Origin: Geobacter sp.
GTDB taxonomy: Bacteria; Desulfobacterota; Desulfuromonadia; Geobacterales; Pseudopelobacteraceae
Assembly: GCA_003151775.1 (NCBI GenBank)
Contig: PLYK01000132.1
Location: forward strand, 24,343 to 64,243
Direction of reading: 5' to 3'
Length of the DNA: 39,901 nt
Shown here: piece by piece, positions 22,847-31,480 of the stretch
How the letters are laid out: the number at the start of each line of letters is the position of its first letter
Position numbering within the stretch: the stretch's first letter is position 1
Position numbers and translations under genes: made by a program
The notes under the pieces: model-generated
Told to the model about the DNA's origin: nothing
The model's input: only the letters and a program-made list of their open reading frames with translations
The model's database searches: none

Positions 22847-25354
22847 ATGCACAAGTATTTTAGCGACGACGCGTTGCTGCTGATGCGCCACGAGATAGAG
22901 GCCGCCGCCGGCAACGAGGTCTTTTTCATAGGCCGGGCCAATGTTGACGGCATCGTTTTCGAAACAGAGGCCATTGCCCGCGGCGGCAAACAGGCCGTAC
23001 CCGCCATCCTCACCCGCGCCGCCTGCGGCGACGTGGTCATCCACAACCACCCCTCCGGCGACCTGACCCCTTCCGGGGCCGACATGGACATCGCCTCGGT
23101 GACCGGCAACCAGGGGATCGGTTTCGCGATCATCAACAACGACTGCACCCGTTGCTACCAGGTGGTGTCTCCCTTTACCGAGAAAAAGGGTGAAATGCTC
23201 TCGTTGGAGGAGATCGCCCGGGCATTCGCGCCGGACGGGATCATGGCCCGCCTCAAGGGGTACGAGCAGCGCGACGAGCAGGTACGAATGGCCTTCGCCG
23301 TGGCCGAGGCGTTCAACCACGATCACGTGGTTCTGGTGGAAGCCGGCACCGGCACCGGCAAATCCCTCGCCTACCTGGTGCCGGCCATCCTCTGGGCGAT
23401 ACGCAACAACCAACGGGTGGTGGTCTCCACCAACACCATCAACCTCCAGGAACAGTTGATCCGTAAGGACCTCCCCTTTCTGGCGCGCACCTCAAAGGTG
23501 GAATTCAAGGCAGTGCTGGTCAAGGGACGCGGCAACTACGCCTGCCTGCGCAAGCTGGAAAATGCCGAGGCCGAGCCCTCCCTGTTCCCGGACGAGGCGG
23601 CGGCGGAGTTGACCGCCATCATCGAATGGAGCCGCAGCGCACAGGACGGCTGCCGCAGCGACCTGGCCTTCACGCCGCGGGAAGGCGCCTGGGAAGAGGT
23701 CTGCTGCGAGGCGGACCAATGCAGCCGCTCCCGCTGCAAGCATTTCAACCGCTGCTTCTTCTACCGGGCCCGGCGTGAGGCCTCGGCCGCCAAGGTGCTG
23801 GTGGTCAACCACGCCCTGCTGCTGTCGGACATCGTGCTGCGCAAGGAGACAGGCTACGACGCCACCGCCATCCTGCCCCCCTTCACCCGCCTGATCTTCG
23901 ACGAAGGGCACCACCTGGAGGATGTGGCCACCAGCCATCTCTCACTGGTCATCTCCCGCGGCGGCATCCTGCGCCAGTTGCATCGGCTGGTCCCCCAGAA
24001 GGCCAACCGCAGCGGCCTCCTGACAATCATCTCCGCCCGTCTGGCCCGCGATATGCCGGACACCATGGAGGCACTCTATACCGAGCTGTCGGCCCTGCTT
24101 GAGAGCCACCTGCTTCCCAAGGCCCACGACCTGGCCGGCCTGACCGAGCAGAGCATGGACTGGCTGGCCCTGGCCGTTGAGCGGGAAACCGGGGATGAAG
24201 GGGGGAGGGAGCGCAAGCTGCGCATCACGCCGGTGGTGGAACAGGGCGCCTTCTGGCAGGAATGCCGCCAGCGGGTCCATGCCCTGGCCGACGCGGTAAA
24301 CGACTACGTCTCGGCGCTGCGCAGCCTGCTGCGCCGCAGCGAGGACCTGCCTGACAAACTGCGGGAAAAACTGGCCGACCAACTGCTGGATGCCGGCGGC
24401 ATCGAGGGTCGTCTCCGGACCATGGCCGACGGCCTTTTGTTTTTCATCTCCGATGCCGAAGGTTACTGCCGCTGGATCGAGGCCCGCTCCGGCCACCGCG
24501 GCGTGCAGGCCCGGCTGTGCGCCGCGCCGCTGGACATCTCGGGCCTGGTCAAGGAAACCATCCTGGACCGGATCAAGACCATCATCGTCACCTCTGCCAC
24601 CCTGACCGTGGGGGGCGATTTCGGCTACCTGAAAAAGCGCACCGGCTTTGGTCTTCTGGGGCCTGAGCGCCTGAGGGAACTGCGTCTGGCTTCCCCATTC
24701 GACTACGCCTCCCAGGTCTTCGCCGGCATCCCGGAGGATATGCCCGAACCGACCGCACCCGGATTTCGTCAAGCGCTGGAAGAGCGCATCCTGCGGGCCG
24801 TGTCCATCTCAAAAGGCGGGGCTTTTATCCTGTTTACCTCCTACGACCTGCTCAACCGGGTCCATGGCGCGCTGGCGCCGGAACTGGCGAGACAGGGGCT
24901 GGTGGCTCTCAAACAGGGCGAAACCGGCCGCCACGCCCTGCTCTCCCGCTTCCGCAAGGAGAACAACGCCGTACTGTTCGGCACCGATTCGTTCTGGGAA
25001 GGGGTGGACGTCAAGGGGGAGGCGCTCAGACTGGTCATCATCGCCCGGCTCCCCTTCCAGGTGCCGACCGAACCGGTACAGCAGGCCCGCACCGAGCAGA
25101 TCCAGGCTGCCGGGGGCGATCCTTTCCGCGAATTCTCCGTTCCACAGGCGGTGATAAAATTCCGCCAGGGGTTTGGCCGCCTGATCCGCAGCAGGGATGA
25201 CCGCGGCGCTGTGTTGATCCTGGACCGGCGGGTAATCACCAAGAACTACGGCAGGATCTTTCTGCGGTCCCTGCCCGATACGGCAGTGGTGAAGGGGGAT
25301 TCGGAGGAGGTTTTTACGGGAATGGAGGCGTTTTTTAACGGGCTGCCCTTGTAA
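22847..25354 (+). CDS. JAMM/RadC-like domain fused to DinG-family helicase
   Basis: An 835-residue fusion. Residues 1-110 form a JAMM/MPN metalloprotease-like domain of RadC type, with metal motif His66-Asn-His68-Pro and Ser76-x-x-Asp79. From about residue 140 on it is a DinG/XPD superfamily 2 helicase: Walker A EAGTGTGKS (about 165-173), an iron-sulfur cysteine set beginning at NYACLRK and continuing CEADQCSRSRCKHFNRC, the DEGH box near residue 351 and the C-terminal GTDSFWEGVDVKGEALR and FRQGFGRLIR motifs. XPD-like helicases unwind DNA during repair. The JAMM part could be a hydrolase or a structural module. The start lacks a clear Shine-Dalgarno. Helicase assignment is secure, but whether the JAMM domain is active is not known. 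Confidence 0.92.
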   Translation: MHKYFSDDALLLMRHEIEAAAGNEVFFIGRANVDGIVFETEAIARGGKQAVPAILTRAACGDVVIHNHPSGDLTPSGADMDIASVTGNQGIGFAIINNDCTRCYQVVSPFTEKKGEMLSLEEIARAFAPDGIMARLKGYEQRDEQVRMAFAVAEAFNHDHVVLVEAGTGTGKSLAYLVPAILWAIRNNQRVVVSTNTINLQEQLIRKDLPFLARTSKVEFKAVLVKGRGNYACLRKLENAEAEPSLFPDEAAAELTAIIEWSRSAQDGCRSDLAFTPREGAWEEVCCEADQCSRSRCKHFNRCFFYRARREASAAKVLVVNHALLLSDIVLRKETGYDATAILPPFTRLIFDEGHHLEDVATSHLSLVISRGGILRQLHRLVPQKANRSGLLTIISARLARDMPDTMEALYTELSALLESHLLPKAHDLAGLTEQSMDWLALAVERETGDEGGRERKLRITPVVEQGAFWQECRQRVHALADAVNDYVSALRSLLRRSEDLPDKLREKLADQLLDAGGIEGRLRTMADGLLFFISDAEGYCRWIEARSGHRGVQARLCAAPLDISGLVKETILDRIKTIIVTSATLTVGGDFGYLKKRTGFGLLGPERLRELRLASPFDYASQVFAGIPEDMPEPTAPGFRQALEERILRAVSISKGGAFILFTSYDLLNRVHGALAPELARQGLVALKQGETGRHALLSRFRKENNAVLFGTDSFWEGVDVKGEALRLVIIARLPFQVPTEPVQQARTEQIQAAGGDPFREFSVPQAVIKFRQGFGRLIRSRDDRGAVLILDRRVITKNYGRIFLRSLPDTAVVKGDSEEVFTGMEAFFNGLPL

Positions 25355-25465
25355 TGCCGATATCAAGTCAGTGCCTGGACGACGCGGTATATCATCAGGG
25401 TGCGGTTAACCCGTTTTACATCAGGATCGGGCATGTATTTTATTCTCCGCGATGCTATTAATGAA

Positions 25466-25504
25466 TTGCGTTGGCGACGGCCTGAGTTTATAACAGGATA
25501 ACTC
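25466..25504 (+). promoter_or_regulatory. Promoter and possible operator of the binding protein-kinase-regulator operon
   Basis: -35 TTGCGT (25466-25471) and -10 TATAAC (25489-25494) are 17 bases apart. The interrupted inverted repeat GAGTT-N11-AACTC (25484-25504) spans the -10 and transcription start. It could be an operator, perhaps for the operon's own response regulator. Confidence 0.5.
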
Positions 25505-25537
25505 GGTTATACGCAAGCCTTAATAAGGAGCAGTCAG

Positions 25538-26452
25538 ATGGTGGCAACATCGTTCAGAACGGTCACGGTCGTGATCCTCTGGCTCACCGTTCTTCCCTGC
25601 GTCGCCTCGGCCGAGGAACCGGTCAGAGTGGTCGGCACGGTATCTCCATTGAGTGACATTGTCCGCAAAATCGGGGGGCGGCACGTGGTAGTATCGACCG
25701 TTCTCGCTCCGGGCGTGTACCCCTCCGAATACGTTTTTCGCGAAGGCTTCCTGGGAAGGATGACGGGCACGGAACTGGTCATCCGTATCGGCGAGAGAGG
25801 CGACCCCTGGAGCGACCGTCTTATCGCTTTTGCCGGTCCGGGGGTCGTGGTCATCAACGCCGCCCGCAGGGAAGATCTTGCCGTGGCGAGCCGTTTCGCG
25901 GGACCGCGCGAACCGGGAGCCGCCGTTTCTTCCGTTCCACAACTCTATGTCTGGCTGGACCCCCGCATCGTGCGCGACCGCATCGCCCCCGCTGTATTGC
26001 AGGCCCTGATCGAGCTGCGCCCCGCCAGGGCAGCGGATTTCAAAAGCAACTCCCGCCGCTTCTTTTTTGAACTGACAAAGATGGATAACGAAGCCGGCGC
26101 CCTGCTGGCACAGATGCCTCCAAAGCCGTTTATCGCCCAAACCGGGGCCTGGAGCTTCTTCTTCAACCGCTACGGCCTGATGCCCGTGGAGGTGATCGCG
26201 CCCGACGAAAAGGCAGAGATCAGTGCGGAGCGGATGTCGAGAATGATCGCCAGGGGCCGGCTTGCCGGGGTTCACCTCATCTTCCGCGACCACCGCCCCC
26301 CCAGCCGGCCGCTCACGCAGATCGCCAAAAGGATCAACGCCGCCATTTTGCCGCTGGGGGTGATGGGAAACGAACATCCGGGCATGATGGGCAGCACCTA
26401 CCTCGAGATGATGCAGTTAAATATCAGAAAACTGCTCGTGGCGTTTCACTGA
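25538..26452 (+). CDS. ZnuA/TroA-fold binding protein lacking usual metal histidines
   Basis: A 304-residue exported protein with a signal peptide (cleavage likely near VASAEE). The fold matches cluster A-I metal-binding proteins: TVSPLSDIVRKIGG, then YVWLDPRIV, AWSFFFNRYGL and LPLGVMGNEHPG, ending TYLEMMQLNIRKL. The three histidines normally found in PHxYEP, HVWLDP and the HxAFGYF region are replaced (PSEY, YVWLDP, TGAWSFF), so classical zinc or manganese binding is doubtful. No ABC permease or ATPase gene is nearby. Instead a histidine kinase starts one base after its stop. It is best read as the sensory periplasmic partner of that kinase. AAGGAG precedes the ATG. Confidence 0.82.
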   Translation: MVATSFRTVTVVILWLTVLPCVASAEEPVRVVGTVSPLSDIVRKIGGRHVVVSTVLAPGVYPSEYVFREGFLGRMTGTELVIRIGERGDPWSDRLIAFAGPGVVVINAARREDLAVASRFAGPREPGAAVSSVPQLYVWLDPRIVRDRIAPAVLQALIELRPARAADFKSNSRRFFFELTKMDNEAGALLAQMPPKPFIAQTGAWSFFFNRYGLMPVEVIAPDEKAEISAERMSRMIARGRLAGVHLIFRDHRPPSRPLTQIAKRINAAILPLGVMGNEHPGMMGSTYLEMMQLNIRKLLVAFH

Positions 26453-26453
26453 C

Positions 26454-27389
26454 ATGCGACTGCTCCGGCGCTTGTTCAATCCGGTGATGGCGTTGATCGC
26501 CGTCCAGGTGGTCTGGATCACCCTGGTGGTCTGCTGGATTTACTGGTTTATCGGCAAGCACCGCGAGTTTAGCAACCTGGCCGAGAAATACCGGCCGGAA
26601 CTGCTGGGCCACGGGTACAACTGGCCGGTCATGGCCGAAGGACTGGTCATGCTGGTGGCCATCCTGGTCGGCGTGTACGTCATCTTTCACTATTGGAACC
26701 GCCAGTCGAACCTTTACGCCCAGCAGCGCAACATCATCTCCCAGGTAACCCATGAACTGAAATCGCCACTGGCCTCCATCCAGCTTCACCTTGAAACCAT
26801 CCGTCTGCGGCGGCCGTCGGGCGAAAAGCTGGACAACTTCGTGGGCACCATGCTGGCCGATACGGAGCGCCTGCACTACCTGATCAACAACCTGCTCATG
26901 GCGGCGCGCCTGGAGCAGCGCCGCAGACCGCCCGAGCGACGTCTGACCGATGTTTCCGCACTTCTGGAAGAACAGGTGGAACGGGAACGGAGCAGGCTCC
27001 CCCAGGGGGGAAACATCTCCCTGGAGTCGGAAGCGGGGCTCAAGGCCTCCGTCGATCCCGAAGAGATGGGCATGGTGCTGCGCAACCTTTTTGAAAACGC
27101 CGGGCTCTATTCCCCGGAGAGTCCCGATATCTCCGTAACCCTGGACAGAACAGGGTCGCAGCTCGTTCTCTCGGTCAGGGACTGTGGGCGCGGGCTGGAA
27201 AAGAAGGAGCTGAAAAGGGTCTTCGAGATGTTCTACCGCGTCAGGCAGGCGGGCGAACATGTGCGGGGAACCGGGTTGGGGCTGTATATCGTTCAGTCGG
27301 TCGTCAAGGGATACGGCGGAACGGTCGGTGTAACGAGCGAAGGGCTGGGCAAAGGAAGCACCTTTACCATCAAACTCCCCGCTGCTTGA
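26454..27389 (+). CDS. Membrane sensor histidine kinase
   Basis: A 311-residue sensor kinase. Two membrane helices (about residues 12-34 and 62-80) enclose a short loop of about 27 residues, too small for a ligand domain. This fits signal input from the binding protein encoded just upstream. The phosphoacceptor His is in VTHELKSPLASI. The ATP-binding domain shows LFENAGLYS (N box, with Ala-Gly instead of the common Ala-Val/Ile-Lys), DCGRGL, FYRV and GTGLGLYIV. The ATG lies one base after the upstream stop, with no independent Shine-Dalgarno, so translation is coupled. The response regulator follows after ten bases. Confidence 0.9.
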   Translation: MRLLRRLFNPVMALIAVQVVWITLVVCWIYWFIGKHREFSNLAEKYRPELLGHGYNWPVMAEGLVMLVAILVGVYVIFHYWNRQSNLYAQQRNIISQVTHELKSPLASIQLHLETIRLRRPSGEKLDNFVGTMLADTERLHYLINNLLMAARLEQRRRPPERRLTDVSALLEEQVERERSRLPQGGNISLESEAGLKASVDPEEMGMVLRNLFENAGLYSPESPDISVTLDRTGSQLVLSVRDCGRGLEKKELKRVFEMFYRVRQAGEHVRGTGLGLYIVQSVVKGYGGTVGVTSEGLGKGSTFTIKLPAA

Positions 27390-27399
27390 GGTTAATCGT

Positions 27400-28107
27400 A
27401 TGATGACAAACGACAAACCCCATATCATGCTTGTCGAGGACGAGATCCACCTGGCGCGCGGCATCTGTTTCAACCTTGAGGAGGAAGGGTGCCGCGTCAG
27501 CCATTTCGACTCGGGCGAAAAGGCGCTGGTCACCCTGGAGGTGGAGCATTTCGAACTTATCATCCTGGACGTCATGCTCCCCGGCATGGACGGTTTTCAG
27601 GTCTGCCGTGCCGTGCGCAAGCTGGACCCGCGCGTGCCGATCCTCATGCTGACAGCCCGCTCCGAGGATAGCGACCGGGTGGAAGGGCTGGAGAACGGAG
27701 CCGACGACTACCTGACAAAGCCGTTCAACCTGATGGAGTTTCTGCTGCGGGTCAAGGGGATGCTGCGGCGCTCGTCCTGGTATCGGCCCGAGCCGGTGGA
27801 GGAGGGATACCGTTTCGGCTACAACGAGGTGTTTCTGCTCTCCTACCGCGCCCGCACCGCCCAGGGGGAAATCGACCTGACCGAGATGGAGGTGCGGGTC
27901 CTGTCGCTCTTCTTCCAGAAGGAAGGCGAGATCATTCCGCGGGGCGAGTTGCTCCAGTCTGTATGGGGCTACACCAGCGACACCGAGACCAGAACCCTGG
28001 ACAACTTCATCGTCCGTCTGCGCAGGTACTTCGAGCCCGATCCCGGCAAACCGGTCCATTTCCAGACCGTGCGCGGGGTGGGGTATCGCTTCAGCCGGCA
28101 GGCCTGA
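27400..28107 (+). CDS. OmpR-family response regulator
   Basis: A 235-residue regulator. The receiver domain (residues 8-122) has the acidic pocket LVEDE, phosphoacceptor Asp in LIILDVMLPGMDG, and LTARSE and DYLTKPF with the conserved Lys. The C-terminal winged helix (about 140-235) shows LTEMEVRVLSLFF, GEIIPRGELLQSVWG and RTVRGVGYRF, typical of OmpR/PhoB. It is the transcriptional output of the upstream kinase. Its last 17 bases overlap the end of the convergent molybdopterin oxidoreductase gene. The targets are unknown; the repeat at 25484-25504 is one candidate site. Confidence 0.93.
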   Translation: MMTNDKPHIMLVEDEIHLARGICFNLEEEGCRVSHFDSGEKALVTLEVEHFELIILDVMLPGMDGFQVCRAVRKLDPRVPILMLTARSEDSDRVEGLENGADDYLTKPFNLMEFLLRVKGMLRRSSWYRPEPVEEGYRFGYNEVFLLSYRARTAQGEIDLTEMEVRVLSLFFQKEGEIIPRGELLQSVWGYTSDTETRTLDNFIVRLRRYFEPDPGKPVHFQTVRGVGYRFSRQA

Positions 28108-30121
28108 CCCCCCGCCCCCGCACCTCCACCGCCACATCGTACAACGTGCTCCCCCTCCCGCCATCCGTCAGGCGTTGCGACGTCAGGGCGTTCACGCCCC
28201 GCTCGCCGGGGCAAAACTCCCGCCACCAGACCCCTTCCGTTACCACCGTCCCCGCCGGGACCCGCTCCGTAACCCTCAGGACGAATTCCACCTCGCCGAG
28301 GCCGTTTAAGGCCGTCACCCCCTGGCCGTCAGCCAGACCCCGCTCAGCCGCATCCTGCGGGTGCATCATCAGCGTCATCCCACCCTGCTTACTCCGAAGG
28401 TCCTCCTGCTCGTAAAAACTGGAATTGAGGGCAAAGGTCGTGGTTGCCGGCTGCAGGCGCAAGGGAAAGCCGTCCCCCGCGGCATGGGTGGGGAGCAGGC
28501 GCGGCAGGGGTTCCGGCTCCCGGTCGTTGCGAATCTCGATCCTGCCGGAGGGGGTCTTCCAGTCGCCTTTGGGCTCCGAGGGGGGCGTTAGCAGCACCGG
28601 TTCCCCATCCCGCAGGCGCTGGGTCGTCGCCCTATCCCGCCAGGGGGTGTCAAAATCGAGCAACTGCCCCACCAGGTCGTCGACCGACAGCCTAAAAAAG
28701 GGGTCGTCCCATCCCATGCCATTAGCCAAAAGCGAAAACACCTCCCAGTTGGATTTGGCCTCCCCCACCGGGGGTATGGCCGCAGAGCAGCGCTGGCTGT
28801 GGTAACCGCCGTAACATCGGTACAGATCGGGCTGCTCCAGGGACGAGGTGGCCGGCAGGAGGATGTCGGCATAACGGGCCGTATCGGTCAGAAAGCGCTC
28901 ATGCACCACGGTGAACAGGTCGTTGCGCTCTAGGCCCTTTATGACGGCGTTCTGGTCGGGCGTCGCGGCGGCCGGGTTGGAATGGTAGACGTACAGGGAC
29001 ATGACGGGCGGGTCGTCCAGCCCGGTCAGCGCGGCCCCCAGTTGATTCATGCTCACCAGGCGGGTCGGCCGCGCCATGAAGTCCTCCCGCGTGACCCGGT
29101 GCAGGGGAAATGCGCCCCCGGTTGAGGCACCGGGGAAGACGCCGCCGCCGGGCCGCTGCCATGCCCCGCTGAGGGCGGGCAGGCAGGCGATGGTGCGGAC
29201 GGTCATGGCCCCGTTGCCGTAGCGGGTCAGGCCGCTCCCCAGGCGGACGAAGGGCGCCTTTGCAGCCACAAACTCCCGCGCCAGGCGTTCGATGACGCCT
29301 GCTGGCAGCCCGCAGGCCGCCGACATCCGCTCCGGGGCGCAATCGGGCAGCACCTTGCCGGCGAACTCCTCGAACCCGAGCACGTTATCCCGGATAAAGG
29401 CCCGATCCGCCAGCCCGTCGCGGACCATGACGTGCATCATCCCCAGGGCCAGGGCGCCGTCGCCGCCGGGGCGCACGATGAATGCCTCGTCCGCCGTCCC
29501 GCAGGTCGGCGTGCCATAGGTGTCGATGGCCCACAAACGGGCGCCGCGCCGCCGGGCGGCCTGGGCGTCCCGCATGGCGTGGATGCTGGTGGCGACGGCG
29601 TTGATCCCCCACAGGATCACCAGGTCGCTTTGCTCCATCTCCGTCGGCTCCATGGCCGGGGTATCCCCCATGACCGCCTTCCACCCCGCATCCTTGGCCG
29701 GAGAGCAGATGGTCCGCTCCAGACGCGATGCCCCCAGCTTGTGGAAAAAGGGATGGCCGCTGTTCCTCTGCACCAGCCCCATGGTGCCGGCGTAGGAATA
29801 GGGGAGGACGCATTCCCCCCCATAGCTTGCGATCAGCCCCTTCCAGCAGGAGCAGATGCGCTCGATCGCCTCTGCCCAGGACACAGGCTCGAAACGTCCC
29901 TCCCCCTTGGGGCCGGTGCGCATCAGCGGGGTCTTCAGGCGGCGCGGCGAGTGGACCGTGCGCTCATAGTGATTCATCTTTGGGCAGAGCAGACCCCGGG
30001 TCATGGGATGGTCAGGGTCGCCGGAAACGCGCACGGCGCGGCCATCTTCCACCTCCACCAGCATGCCGCAGGCGTCGGGGCAGTCATAGGGGCAGACTGA
30101 GCGAACAATGTTGGGGCTCAT
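28091..30121 (-). CDS. Molybdopterin-dependent oxidoreductase (bis-MGD family)
   Basis: A 676-residue cytoplasmic-type enzyme of the DMSO reductase superfamily. The N-terminal [4Fe-4S] motif is CPYDCPDAC (Cys10, 14, 18) followed by LLCPK. Next come the cofactor-binding stretches (RLKTPLMRTG, WAEAIERI), then ERTICSPAKDAG, where the likely Mo-ligand or neighbouring Cys lies, and a C-terminal MGD-binding domain (MHPQDAAERGL). No twin-arginine signal or partner Fe-S/membrane subunit gene is seen, so electron partners are unknown. It resembles formate dehydrogenase/thiosulfate-type anaerobic dehydrogenases. The start at 30121 follows GAAGG; 30154 is an upstream alternative. A perfect TATAAT (30155-30160) lies upstream, but the -35 is poor. 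Confidence 0.88.
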   Translation of the reverse strand: MSPNIVRSVCPYDCPDACGMLVEVEDGRAVRVSGDPDHPMTRGLLCPKMNHYERTVHSPRRLKTPLMRTGPKGEGRFEPVSWAEAIERICSCWKGLIASYGGECVLPYSYAGTMGLVQRNSGHPFFHKLGASRLERTICSPAKDAGWKAVMGDTPAMEPTEMEQSDLVILWGINAVATSIHAMRDAQAARRRGARLWAIDTYGTPTCGTADEAFIVRPGGDGALALGMMHVMVRDGLADRAFIRDNVLGFEEFAGKVLPDCAPERMSAACGLPAGVIERLAREFVAAKAPFVRLGSGLTRYGNGAMTVRTIACLPALSGAWQRPGGGVFPGASTGGAFPLHRVTREDFMARPTRLVSMNQLGAALTGLDDPPVMSLYVYHSNPAAATPDQNAVIKGLERNDLFTVVHERFLTDTARYADILLPATSSLEQPDLYRCYGGYHSQRCSAAIPPVGEAKSNWEVFSLLANGMGWDDPFFRLSVDDLVGQLLDFDTPWRDRATTQRLRDGEPVLLTPPSEPKGDWKTPSGRIEIRNDREPEPLPRLLPTHAAGDGFPLRLQPATTTFALNSSFYEQEDLRSKQGGMTLMMHPQDAAERGLADGQGVTALNGLGEVEFVLRVTERVPAGTVVTEGVWWREFCPGERGVNALTSQRLTDGGRGSTLYDVAVEVRGRGVRPAG

Positions 30122-30213
30122 GAAAATTTCCCTTCCAGAAGTGCGGGATAACATATTATACTCAGTTTCGATCTTACGAGTAGAGAAAATCCTCTATGAC
30201 GATAAGAGAAAGT

Positions 30214-30369
30214 CTCTTGCAAAAGTCCAAAAAGTCCCCTCCCCCCTTGCGGGGGAGGGTTAGGGTGGGGGGGAAGTTTGCCGTGAAATCTGCGTGTTGC
30301 AGCTTCACCCTCCCCCCAGCCCCCTCCCATGAAGGGAGGGGGAGTCAATTTGCAAGAGTTTTGCAAGAG
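30214..30369. repeat. Inverted-repeat element with two GC-rich palindromes
   Basis: A 156-bp symmetrical element between two divergent genes. Its ends are perfect 11-bp inverted repeats (CTCTTGCAAAA at 30214-30224, complement at 30359-30369), with a second near-copy at 30349-30358. Inside are two inverted GC-rich palindromes, one centred at about 30249 (CTCCCCCCTTGCGGGGGAGG) and one at about 30330 (CCCTCCCATGAAGGGAGGG). The core resembles those at 3.1 and 35.35 kb and all share AAGTCCCC at one edge. No coding potential is seen. Confidence 0.6.
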
Positions 30370-30401
30370 CCTCAAGAAAGACCGCATCCCGTGGGGGGTA
30401 T

Positions 30402-30962
30402 ATGACGTTGCAGCCTGACATCCTGCATTATGCCGTATCCGTTGTCGGCAAGGACCGTACCGGCATCGTGTCCGGCATTGCCGAAGCGCTCTTCCGGCTC
30501 GGCTGCAATATAGCCGATTCCAGTTGCACCATGCTGGCCGGCGAGTTTGCCGTGATCCTGATCGTATCCCACGAAAAACCGTTCAGCAAGAGCCGCCTCC
30601 ATGACGAACTAAAGCCGGTCTGCGACGGGCTCGGCATGTCCCTGGCCGTTCGCGCCCTGCATGCCGACGAGATTGCCCGCCTGGAGACCCAGGGAGAGAT
30701 CTGCCTGATCTCCGTCTACGGAGCCGACCAGCCGGGCATCGTGTACCGCGTGACCCATGAGCTGGCGGAGCGCGGCGTCAATATCACGGACCTGAATACC
30801 AAGCTGATCGGCACGCCCGACGAGCCGGTCTATGTGATGATGCTGGAGGCGGCCCTGCCGGAGGGGCAAACCCCCGAAGAGCTTGAGGCGTTGCTGGGAA
30901 ACCTGAAAAAGGAGCTGAACGTGGAAATCGGCGTGCGGGTGGTTACGCCGGTGGCCCTCTGA
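30402..30962 (+). CDS. Two-ACT-domain regulator, GcvR-like
   Basis: A 186-residue protein made of two ACT domains. The first begins LHYAVSVVGKDRTGIVSGIAEAL and the second CLISVYGADQPGIVYRVTHELAERG. Both have the Gly-rich turn used for amino-acid binding. This layout matches GcvR, which regulates glycine cleavage through GcvA, and similar orphan ACT proteins. No glycine-cleavage genes are present here. It is the first gene of a run with the second deformylase (3-base gap) and the AMMECR1 gene (8-base gap), suggesting a common transcript. The ligand is unknown. Confidence 0.85.
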   Translation: MTLQPDILHYAVSVVGKDRTGIVSGIAEALFRLGCNIADSSCTMLAGEFAVILIVSHEKPFSKSRLHDELKPVCDGLGMSLAVRALHADEIARLETQGEICLISVYGADQPGIVYRVTHELAERGVNITDLNTKLIGTPDEPVYVMMLEAALPEGQTPEELEALLGNLKKELNVEIGVRVVTPVAL

Positions 30963-30965
30963 CAT

Positions 30966-31472
30966 ATGGCGACTCAACCCATTCTGCGGTATCCGCACCC
31001 GGTGCTTAAAAAGGTCTGCCACCGGGTAGAAGCCATCGACAACGTACTACATACCCTGGTCCGGGACCTGCTCGACACCATGCGCGACGGCCCCGGATCG
31101 GTGGGGGTAGCGGCGCCCCAGATCGGCGTGACCCTGCGGGTCTGCGTGGTGGATGTATCGGCCAGCCGGCACGGCAAGGATGACAACCACGGCCAACTGT
31201 GCATGATCAACCCGGAGATCACGGCCCGGAGCGGGACGGCCGTCATGCGCGAAGGGTGCATGAGCGTGCCTGACTATACCGGGGATGTGGAACGGGCCAC
31301 GGAGATCACGGTCCGGTATGACGAACCCGGGGGGGCCGAGCGGGTCTTCACTGCAACCGGCTTCGAGGCGGTGGCCATACAACACGAGATGGACCACCTG
31401 GACGGGGTCCTGTTTCTGGACCGGATCGTCTGCCTGAAGACCGGCCTGTTCCGGCGCAAAAATTATAGGTAG
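30966..31472 (+). CDS. def: Second peptide deformylase
   Basis: A 168-residue deformylase paralogue with all three catalytic motifs: GSVGVAAPQIG, REGCMSVPDYTG (Cys ligand) and QHEMDHLDG. Compared with the deformylase at 3344, it has Met in place of Leu in EGCLS and an extra Asp-Tyr-Thr after the Pro. It may have different substrate preference or drug sensitivity; this is inference. It follows the ACT gene by three bases and is not linked to fmt. The start follows the upstream stop closely, so translation is likely coupled. Confidence 0.93.
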   Translation: MATQPILRYPHPVLKKVCHRVEAIDNVLHTLVRDLLDTMRDGPGSVGVAAPQIGVTLRVCVVDVSASRHGKDDNHGQLCMINPEITARSGTAVMREGCMSVPDYTGDVERATEITVRYDEPGGAERVFTATGFEAVAIQHEMDHLDGVLFLDRIVCLKTGLFRRKNYR

Positions 31473-31480
31473 GAGGCGGC

